From NCBI GenBank assembly GCA_010015655.1, contig ML976803.1:22595-86594 (forward strand): a stretch of 64,000 bases of DNA. Reading direction: 5' to 3'. A program made the position numbers and the translations under genes. Below are positions 56,030 to 64,000 of the stretch, in pieces. The notes under the pieces were generated by a model, which saw nothing but the letters and a program-made list of their open reading frames with translations, ran no database searches and was not told the DNA's origin. Position 1 is the first letter of the stretch, and every line of letters begins with the position of its first letter. This stretch comes from Bimuria novae-zelandiae CBS 107.79. Its lineage: Eukaryota; Ascomycota; Dothideomycetes; Pleosporales; Didymosphaeriaceae.

Positions 56030-59000
56030 GAGTAATTATTTACAGTTTGCTAAGTTTTCCTTAGGTTCCTATGTGTTCTTGCTATATAGGTATCCCTTCT
56101 ATTTAATAAGATATGTGCGTAGCTAATTCGTGTGTTATAGTATTTATTTAACTTCGAATTCGTTTTCTTCCTCTGGTTGGTGATAGAAGGTGGTTTCGAC
56201 TGGTGTCTCTAGGTCGGCTGGTTCTAATCGGTCTATATAAAATACTGGGTGTATCTTGGCGTCTAGTGGTAGTTCTAATCTGTAGTTGACCGGTGATATT
56301 TGCTTGGAAATGAAAAATAGTCTGACCTTAACATGATCTAGTTTCTTGTGTTTCTTTTTCTAAGTTTAAAGATTCTTTGTAAGCAAATATGCTTTATCCC
56401 CCTTCTTTAGCTAAGGTGCCGTTTTTCATTTTTAATTTGTGTAGGAAATGGCTTGCTATTAAGCTTTCTCAAGATTTTCTTGGAGTTGTTCGTGCGTTTT
56501 TTTTATTTTTTCCGCCAAACTAATAGCTTCTTCTGTTTTAATAGTCGTAGGAAACATTTAATTAAAGAGATGTGGATGTCTTCCGTGGTTTACATAGAAT
56601 AGCGTGTATCCCGTTATTGCCAATATCTTATTATTATATGCCAATTGTGCCATAGGTAATAGGGAAATCTAGTTATTTTTCTGGTTGTTACAGTAGATGC
56701 GTAGGTACGTTTCAATCGTCTAATTCGTACGTTCTGTTTGTCCATCCGTCTGTGGATGATAAGCTGTCGATAGCTTCCGTTTTATTCTAATAAGTGCCAT
56801 AAGCGTTGTCCAGTAATTTAAGGTAAAGAGCTTGTCTCGATCGCTAATAATTATCTTTGGTATGCCATGGTGTCGTATAAGGCGGTCCAGGATAAGGAAT
56901 GCGAGTTCTTTAGCTATAGTCGTCTTCTAGCATAGTAGTAGTTCTACGTATTTGGTGAATCGACAAACAATTACTAATATAGAATTATACTTTATTCCTA
57001 TTGCTAGGTCCTTTGATTCGGGTAGTCCTATTATAAAGTCTATAGCGATATCTTCCCATGGTGCTATTGGTATCTAGATCGCTTACATCTCGCCATACTT
57101 AAGATGTATTGCGTGCTTGTTTCGTTGGCATTCTACGCATTTACGGATATACTAGGTTACTGCTTCTTTAATTCCTTTAAAGCTGTAATTGCGCTGGATA
57201 AGTTCTATTATTTTCTTAATTCCTGGGTGTCCGTACGCAGGGTCGTCGTGGTATTATTAAATAATCTTAGTCTATTATTTTACGGGTACCTCTCGTGTTA
57301 TCACGAGGATTTAATTAAGTTCCGCTGTTAGTCCGAGGGATCTATCTTTATTTTGCTATAGAATAGTAGAATAGGTTTTAATCTTATCTCCTACAAGATC
57401 GCTACGCCTGCTCAGGGCGTCTGCTCGTCTATTTTCCTTGCCTGGGGTGTACATAATCTTGAATTTATACTACCTTATTGTTTCTAACCATCTCGCTTGA
57501 CGTGGTGTCAATTCCTTAGTTGTCGTGAATCGTAAGAGATTCTTATAGTCCGTAAAGATTATAAGACTTAAGTAACTATATGCGTAGATCCTCTAATACT
57601 TTAATGCTCTAATAATTGCGTATAGTTCTTTATCGTGTATGTTATATCGTGATTCCGCGTCGTTAAGTTTGTATAAGTAGTAGGCGATTAGATGCTAGTG
57701 CCCATCCCTTTCTTATTTTACACATGCCCCCAGTGCTAAGTCGCTTGCGTTCGTTTTAATCCTTAGTGGTTTATTGTCTTAGAAGTGCATTAGTACTAGT
57801 GGACTAATACATGCTTACTATAGTGCCTGGAATGCTTCTTCGCATTCTATTGTCTATTTAAAGGGTACGTCCTTCTTAGTAAGGTTTATAAGCGGTATTG
57901 TGATCCTTGCGTAATCTTTAATAAATTATTAATTAAATCTATAGAATCTTAAGAATTTCTAGATGTTCTTGGCTAATTGCGGTCGTAGCTAGTCTTTAAC
58001 ATATTTAATTTTGTCTAGGCTTACCTTAATTCCTTTAGTGTTAACAATATGTCTAAGGAATTTAAGTTCTATTTAGAAGAACTTACACTTTTCTAGTTTA
58101 AGTTATAGGTGTAACTTATTAAGTTCCTTAAGTACTATCTTAACATGTTCCACGTGGTCGTTCATGTTTTCTAAGTAGATTAGAATGTTATCCATGTATG
58201 CGATAATAAAGATGTTAAGGTAATGTTATAAGACATTATTAATAAGCGCCTGGAATGTAGCTAGTGCGTTTGTAAGTCTAAATAGCATAACAGTGTACTT
58301 AAATAGTCTACATCTAGATCTAAATACTATTTTCCATTCTTCACCTTCCTTAATTCGTATAAGGTAGTATCTATTACGTAGGTCTAGTAAGGTAAACATT
58401 TTTGCTCGTGCTAGCCTGTCTCGTAGTTCTTTAATATTTAGTAACGGGTATCGGTTCTTAATCGTTATGTTATTAAGTTTTTAATAGTCTACGTAGGGTC
58501 GCAATTTGCCGCTCTTCTTAGGTATAAATATAAATAGGCTTGCTACTAGTAACTTTAATAGTCGTATATATCCTTTTGCTAAATTCTTCTTAATGAATTC
58601 CTTTTCTTCTTAGAGTTCTTTACCTAATTTCGCGTATAGTAGTCTAAAGGGTGGCGTCTTCCCTTCTTCTAGGTTAATCTTGTGATCCTAGGGTTGGTGC
58701 TTAAGTAGGTTTGCTTTTCCTTCCTCTTCTCGAAATGGATAGCTCTATTCCATAAACTATTTAGGGATTCTGTGGGTTATGCGTTGCTCTCTTTCCTTTA
58801 CGGGAATTGGCTTGTCCACTGCCTTACGCTCTGTGACCTGGTGGTTCCTGCTAGCGTCTACTAAGGGTAATTCGATCTTAAATCTCGTTCGCGAGACTAT
58901 ATTATTAATAGCTCTCTTATTTACTATTAAACTCTACTAATGCGTAGGCATTGCTTGTAATACATAGTTATAGCGCTTAAAGGATAGCGTTCTCCTTCCC

Positions 59001-61240
59001 TAGTTAATTATAGGGTTATGCTTCCTTAACTAGGGTGGTCTTAGTATCACATCGTGACTGGCTTCCTCGAGGACGTCAAGGGTAATCGTTTCCCTATATC
59101 TATGGATTTTAAGTGTCGTCTCGACCTCGTACTCAATTCGTGGCGTGCCTGGCATTAGGTGTCTATTCGCGATATAAATAATATAAGCATCCTCTTTCTT
59201 GCGTTTATAAAGTCCCGCTCTAATAAGTGCCTTTTAAGAGATGTAGCTTTATTAGGCTCCTAAATCCAGCATAGCCTTCATCCATGTTCTATTAAGCCAT
59301 ATTAGTAGCTTAATTAATACTTAACTATTTATAGTATTTAATTCCTTAAAGGCGTCTTCTCGCTTAAGCCTAGGTCTAAAAAAGACAATTCCTTAGTAGG
59401 TGGCTTAGTAGGCTGAAGGTTGCCGTTTTCATCCCGTAGTTAGCGGTATCGTGCCATTATCCGGGTTGCTTCACCGTAGCTTCTCCCTTCTTGTTCGTCC
59501 ATGCGCACTAGCTCTCCATAATAGTCGCTAGGTCTAAATCTAAAGAGTGCTTTATCCTATTAATGCGTTACACAGTCTAGGTGTAGGCATGTCTGCCAAA
59601 TCTTTAATATGCATTTATTGTTAATTAGCATAGTATAGGTAAGGTTCTAGGTTTTGCTAAGGTGTAGGAAGTATTTTGCTTCTCTTTTATTCTATAGGTG
59701 CGCGTCGCATTCGGCGATTAGGCAATTAAACTATTCCTATCTACATCGTTTCTGCGGTCGTAGGAAGTATCCACACTATTTGGCGTAAAGATGTGTATTG
59801 CATGCGTCGGCGGTACAGAATTTCCATCTAAGGATTCCGTAATTAGGATTTTGGTGGTCCAGGTCGTACATTAGTTTGTAGCTAAGATTCTTAACAGGGT
59901 ATTTCTTTTTTAGGTCCTAGTATTTATAACCGTGGTCTATAAATTCTTATATTACTAGGCTAATTAGTTTAGTGCGTATTGCATTTAGCTTAGTTACTAT
60001 AAATCTAAAATTAGTTTTACGCGGTTAATGTTAATCTAAGAATTAGAATATATTATATTCTTCCTTATCTGTAAGTCTTCTTATATTTAGATACGGTGTG
60101 GGGGCGCGTTTCTTTAGCTCCTCTTACTCTACCTCTAATCCTTCTTTTGCATCCTCGTATAGCTAAGAGTTAGGCAAGTCCGTTTACTCCAAGTCCTTGT
60201 CTTAGGTATTAAGTTACTTAATAGTATTAATAACTTGCTATTCTTCGTCAGTCGCGTCCGCGTCTTCGATAGTTAGTACGTTTAACTATCTAATAACCTT
60301 ATTCTTAGATCTGCAGTTCCTGGCTATGTGGCCTAATTTGCTGCATGTAAAATAAGTGCGTGTCTCGGTCCCTTGTTGTTGTCGGGTTCTATCTAAGATA
60401 CGTCTTAGGTTAGGCTTCTTGCGATAGCCTAGAGACTTTCCTGTTCCTTTTCTAATTGCATTAATTTGGTTATAGTACTGGATTCCTTCCATTAGCTGAG
60501 GTCCGTAGTTGTCTTGTCTCGGCCTAGGAGTTTGTTAATTGCGATAATTGTCATGGCTTAAGGGTGGTCTATAGCCTTATTGTCCTAACTAGTTCTATCG
60601 TATATCGCGTTTTAGTTCGTACTATTCCTTATTAATCTTAATAGCTTCCTTTAATAGTGCTTCTAGTGTATCCATCTTTGCTCCGCTACGCAGTAGTTCT
60701 TCGCGTAGGTTAGGCTTAAGTCCTTAACAGTATATAGTTATAAGAGTTGCTTTGTTTTAATAGATTTAATTAGCGTGCCTACGGAATTTAGAGTTATATT
60801 TAGCAGCTAAGCGGACTTGCTTAAGTTACTAGATAGCTCTTTCAGCAATAGCCTCCTAATTAGCTACTTTAAAGTATTATTTAACTTTCTTGTAGAACTC
60901 GTCGTAGTCTTTTATAATTTTATTAATAGCATCTCCTTCCGAGTTTTTCTTAGCTAGGTATTAGTTAAGATACGGTCGAATCCATGCAAGGGCTGGTCCT
61001 TTCATGTAAGATGCTATAAAAATAGTCTTATTAGCTTTATTCTATTCCTTCTTTATTCTGTAGAAGTAGAGGTTAAGCTACAAGATCTATAGTTCTGTAT
61101 ATTTATAGTCTCTATAAAAGAGATTAGGTTTGGCGTAAAGGCTTCCCTTAATATAGGTAATAGTAGCATCGTTGTTGTTATTATCTAAAGTGTTCCTTAG
61201 AACAACATCTAGTGCATTAGAAAGGGTCTCGTATTCGCTT
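56030..61240 (-). pseudogene. Gypsy gag-pol polyprotein with chromodomain, RIP-degraded
   Basis: Minus-strand order from right: Gag (YIKGSLYAKPNLF near 61,130, GLKPNLREELLRSGAKMDTL near 60,700). The zinc knuckle is in the open stretch 60,492-60,286 (TYFTCSKLGHIARNC, intact C-x2-C-x3-GH-x4-C spacing). A Cys-rich linker follows at about 60,000-59,500 and a protease-like region at about 59,150-58,950. RT begins near 58,750 and its YxDD box is YMDNILIYLEN near 58,190. RNase H is at about 57,750-57,400 and integrase at about 57,250-56,500. The chromodomain remnant (TTFYHQPEEENEFEV) is near 56,200. Stops are frequent. Start and stop are approximate. Confidence 0.85.
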
Positions 61241-61259
61241 ATATTAGGGGTGTTTAAGA

Positions 61260-61683
61260 TATTAAGTCCCTACAGGTAGCTAATCTAAGATAGGGTTAAG
61301 GTTAGTTCTCTAGCAGGAGCGATATTAAAATAGAAAAAAGTATATTAATAGCTCGCGCTTATTAATAGGGTATTAGTATTAAAGTAAGGTATATTATAAT
61401 TAAATTAACAGGAGCCTGAGTGAATCTAAACGATAGATTAATAAACAGGTTAAACACGAGGTGGAAGAGTCCATCCTCATGTTCTATATATACTTAGCAT
61501 GCTTGACTTGCTCGCTTCGAGCATGTCGAGCGCAGCCTTGGCTTTCTGCATATGCTTGACTTGCTCGATTCGAGCGCTTCGAGCAGTCACGTGACCTGCC
61601 CGTTGCTGTGCCACCATTGGCTCCCATAAGACCTTGGCCGTCTCAGAATGTTAGCCTGGTGATGCTAAATACAGATCCTAACA
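61260..61683 (-). repeat. 5' LTR (424 bp)
   Basis: Starts TATTAAGTCCC (TGTTAAG with G-to-A) and ends CAGATCCTAACA, followed by CTTAG. Its left half is more RIPed than the right half. Confidence 0.92.
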
Positions 61684-62389
61684 CTTAGTTCTTGCGATAA
61701 AGTCTAAAAAGTATTTTAAAAGTTAATAAGTTCTTTAATCTTACTTAAGAATTATTATATTTTAGTTTTGTTAACTCCTAATATCTAGAGTTTAGTTATA
61801 AAAAAGGAAACTATTCTTTTATCTCCCTAATTATTATTTTTTTATAAGCTAATAGCTTACTGCGTATAATTATTTACGCTAAAACGCAGACTTTTAGTAA
61901 AAGGTCTTATTTTTATTATTATAACTTTTTTATTTGGTAAAGATAGTCTTACTAGCGTTAAGTATTTATTAAAACTCCTTCTTAATTACTTACTAAGAAG
62001 CGGTTTAACTCCTCGCAGGTCTAGGCGTTACTTTTATAGTATTTATCTACGTTAGTCCTTTAACTTTATATACTACTTTACAGCTTTAATTTGTAGTTAT
62101 ATTTAAAATCTACTTATCCTGTAATAAGTAAAAGTAATTAAATTTAATATAAGGGGCTAGGTGCTTAAGGAGCTAAAGGTACTAAAAAATATTTACAAAT
62201 TTAATAAATAGTCTAAAGTTAAGCTTTAAGCGTTAAACTTATATATCTAGGTTTCGCATAACCAAGGGTCAAGGACCCGAGGCAACAACCGGGCGTAGCT
62301 TATTATAAATCTATTAAATCTCCTAGTTAAATCTTTATTTTAGACTTAATTTCCGCCTTAATTTATACGGCAAAGACTTGATTTACTTG

Positions 62390-62731
62390 ATTTGGCAAAT
62401 CGGCCGTTCGAAGATCGAGATTTGGAAGTATATTTGATTGTTGACAATTGTGCCTTAGGATTCGATTCGCCATTTCTCGCGTACGAGCGTGCAAGGGAGG
62501 AAAAGCGCGTGCGTCTTCTTCGAGTATCTATTGTACAAGAAACTCCTCCTGTTGTGGAGTTAATCGCTGCTGGTATACGTGGCTGTTTTGGCTGCTCTGT
62601 ACGCCTTGTAAACGCGTTAAGAGTGTGGATTGCGGGATATTGTACGCCTTCGCAGTAGCCCGTTAACTGGGATAAACTCCAGTAATAAGATCATGGATGT
62701 CTGCTTGTATGACTGCTTCACGATTATCCAT
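62390..62731 (-). pseudogene. N-terminal fragment of a Fot1/Pogo-like transposase
   Basis: From ATG 62,729-62,731 on the minus strand: MDNREAVIQADIHDLITGVY, then (after one TAA) RATAKAYNIPQSTLLTRL, QRLTPQQEEFLVQ, one TAG, ILEEDARAFPPLHARTREMA. This is the helix-turn-helix and CENP-B-like N-terminus of fungal Tc5/Pogo transposases. The two stops match Gln and Trp codons changed by RIP. The catalytic domain is missing; the reading ends in AT-rich sequence at about 62,330. Open frames on the plus strand here are shadows. Confidence 0.8.
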
Positions 62732-62779
62732 TTTAGGTGGCTGGGTATTGAGAAATCACGAGCGTTTGAGAGCGGTGTT

Positions 62780-63235
62780 GAGATCTGATCGGTGATCAGG
62801 ATCCCGGTCAGCTAGATTAGCCTCTGTATGTACTATACAAGCTCTTTCTCCTGCTAGAGGCGAAGCCTACGGCGGATAAGTGCACTGTCTGCACGTGACT
62901 AAGTGATAGCTTGATGCCTGCATATTAACGTTGTGCGTCTAACACTATTATCTCTAGCTGTTTTACTATAGGAAAATCCTTCTCTAGATAGTAGCGATTC
63001 GATAGCTTCTATTGCAGCGCCGATAGAGCTCATATTAATAGAGCTACGTGGTGTTGTAATGAAGGCTGATTTTGGTGGGGTGTGCATTGAGCGGAGCTTG
63101 CATTGACCCATGCCAACACGGTAGTGACTCCGTAAGCGTGGATGCATGTCAGCCTGACCTGAAATTAGCGTGCCTGACCTGAAAATTTGGTTAGCGTGGT
63201 GAGCTGGCGAAAGTGGAAAGACGCGCACGCCAAGT
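62780..63235 (-). pseudogene. Second Fot1/Pogo-like N-terminal fragment with terminal-repeat region
   Basis: ATG at 63,031-63,033 starts MSSIGAAIEAIESLLSREGF, then YSKTARDNSVRRTTLICRHQ, followed after a stop by RADSALIRRR and QEKELVQYIQRL. This is the start of another Fot1-type transposase, different from the fragment at 62,390. The sequence upstream (63,130-63,200) has two copies of GCCTGACCTGAAA, likely terminal or subterminal repeat. It ends where the other fragment's leader starts, so one element probably inserted into or recombined with the other. Confidence 0.7.
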
Positions 63236-63247
63236 AATTAAGCGAAT

Positions 63248-63273
63248 CACGATAGAATCATGATTGAATCGTG
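63248..63273. promoter_or_regulatory. Palindromic ATCATGATT element 39 bp upstream of the ATG
   Basis: CACGAT...ATCGTG arms enclose the palindrome AATCATGATT. The same motif recurs in the introns of the downstream gene. Could be a 5' UTR or promoter hairpin, or a relic of the sequence that seeded the introns. Confidence 0.4.
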
Positions 63274-63311
63274 TTGTGACCTTTCTCTCCTCACCTCTCG
63301 CAACATTCAGC

Positions 63312-64000
63312 ATGGCATCTCTCAACAACTCCGTAAGTCTATAGCATTACGTTTGAATCATGATCTAATCATGTTTAGACTGCATACCAGCGTTACCTCG
63401 CGTTGCCCGGCTTGCCGCGCAACTGCCCCGATTTCGACAGGAACCTGAACAATGAGGTCATCGTTAACCTGCACGAGCGCAAGTGCAGGCTCAAGGTCCT
63501 GGGGGTCCCGTGCCCGGTGAGATTATGATTCAATCAAGATTCGACCATGTTCTGAAGATATAGGCGTTCGTTGGCACTGCCGGTGCCCTGGTGCAGCACA
63601 TCGAGTTGCGCCATCATCTGACGTGCGCGGGACGCGGTGAAGCCCGCCGCCCTTCGACGGCAAAGATTCTTGCAGCCAACGGTGAGTATATTGAATCATG
63701 TTTGCATCATGTTCTCATCATGTTCCAGCCTTCTACGAGGATCTGATGACCGAACATGACCGTGTTGTCGCCGAGGAGACCACCGCCGTTCGTGAGCGCG
63801 CGCGCATCCAGAATTTGCAAGTTGGCAACGTGAAGTTGCCCGCTATCAAGATTCTGGACGGGGAGGACCGCGGCGACGTGAGAACATGATTCAATCATGA
63901 TCAGATCATGTTTCCCTGACATAAGTAGAATGACCTTTCCAAGATGAACAGGCTCCTTGCCATCATGGGGAAGCGGACGCCATGCGACACCTGCGTTCTC
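63312..64000 (+). CDS. Partial hypothetical C2H2-like zinc-finger protein, four short motif-sharing introns
   Basis: Exons 63,312-63,332, 63,379-63,516, 63,564-63,681, 63,729-63,877 and 63,929 to the window edge join in frame to 166 residues, without stops and with GC-rich codons. It starts MASLNNSTAYQRYLALPG. Residues 43-70 form a C2H2-like finger (C43-x8-C52-x12-H65-x4-H70, with CPAFVGTAGALVQHIELRH), followed by LTCAG. A helical stretch rich in Glu/Arg follows (DRVVAEETTAVRERARIQNL), then MNRLLAIMGKRTPCDTC. Introns are 46, 47, 47 and 51 nt with donors GTAAGT, GTGAGA, GTGAGT, GTGAGA and AG acceptors. All contain ATCATG/ATGATTCAATCA-type sequence. No close family recognised; a nucleic-acid-binding role is an inference. 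No RIP. Confidence 0.65.

Larger units (their letters stand above)
54929..61683 (-). mobile_element. Complete Ty3/Gypsy chromovirus (6755 bp), TSD CTTAG
   Basis: LTRs at 54,929-55,405 (477 bp) and 61,260-61,683 (424 bp), with CTTAG on both sides. The 53-bp length difference is one extra copy of a 53-bp repeat in the left LTR. A purine tract on the minus strand (GGAGAGAGGGGATAA) lies next to the left LTR, so that one is the 3' LTR. Coding is on the minus strand. It is related to, but distinct from, the Gypsy at 13,492-20,323: the LTR starts alike (TGTTAAGTCCC) and differs later. Carries an antisense ORF. Confidence 0.93.
51351..62270 (-). mobile_element. RIP-degraded Gypsy relic, split by a nested Gypsy
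   Basis: Minus-strand pol is readable at 53,070-52,000. RT includes ARL-TAR-FS, EWLVVPFSLVNAPSTF in degraded form, LLREYLNDYCLAYIDNVLIF near 52,720 (YxDD to YIDN) and KxYKESIYRNL. RNase H lies at about 52,340-52,000. The Gag-like part (FLDFIARTK at its left edge, plus ASKTIFTKQKSYNNKNKTF in degraded form) is on the other side of the nested element at 61,689-62,230. The nested Gypsy duplicated CTTAG at 54,924-54,928 and 61,684-61,688. LTRs were not identified. It differs in RT sequence from the other Gypsy elements in the window. Confidence 0.75.

Noticed and set aside
1..64000. tRNA or rRNA genes
   Set aside because: I saw no clear cloverleaf with A and B boxes and no rRNA-like conserved stretches by eye; a tRNAscan-type search was not possible.

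Overview
The window is from a filamentous ascomycete (Pezizomycotina). The evidence is short spliceosomal introns of about 46-65 nt with GT..AG ends and CTAAC-type branch sites, fungal-type Ty3/Gypsy chromoviruses, Ty1/Copia and Fot1/Pogo transposons, and very strong repeat-induced point mutation (RIP). In the damaged elements Gln and Trp codons have become TAG/TAA and RT YVDD boxes have become YxDN or YINN. CpG is largely kept while CpA is lost. I cannot name the species; a Dothideomycete would fit but is not shown.

Layout: 1-10.6 kb holds decayed Copia (1-3553 minus; 3.96-6.9 kb plus) and a 5'-truncated Gypsy (7.2-10.6 kb plus). 10.9-11.7 kb is a minisatellite with two opposite 223-bp LTR-like insertions. 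11.7-20.4 kb is a Fot1/Pogo transposon split, inside its own right terminal repeat, by a complete Gypsy (13,492-20,323). 20.4-23.1 kb is a Copia relic carrying two opposite 223-bp LTR-like elements with the segment between them inverted. 23.3-24.7 kb is a less damaged patch with a (CA)40 tract abutting a small gene. 25.35-32.27 kb is a complete chromodomain Gypsy with TSD and 426-bp LTRs, followed by a decayed Gypsy to about 36.6 kb. A gene island runs from 38.7 to 48.4 kb. From 48.5 to 62.3 kb there is a decayed Gypsy with another complete Gypsy (54,929-61,683) nested in it. Two Fot1/Pogo N-terminal fragments follow, and a new gene starts at 63,312 and runs off the window.

The gene island is the most interesting part. 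It has a secreted precursor protein with two copies of a Kex2-flanked peptide (minus, 38,790-39,221), a divergent UstYa-like (DUF3328) gene with both HxxHC motifs (40,577-41,585) and a class-III aminotransferase of the glutamate-1-semialdehyde aminomutase type (44,258-45,749). Two broken genes with a CGH...CPxC motif follow. The first three could form a dikaritin-like ribosomal peptide (RiPP) locus; the precursor could instead be an alpha-factor-like pheromone.

A second theme is that three Gypsy elements from at least two families each carry an antisense ORF at the 3' end. It codes for a Cys-cluster followed by a charged, coiled-coil-like region, tail-to-tail with pol. A third is that all introns of the gene at the right edge carry related, partly palindromic ATCATG-rich sequence. 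Elements shorter than about 450 bp (solo LTRs, small repeats) are almost free of RIP, while longer ones are heavily mutated.
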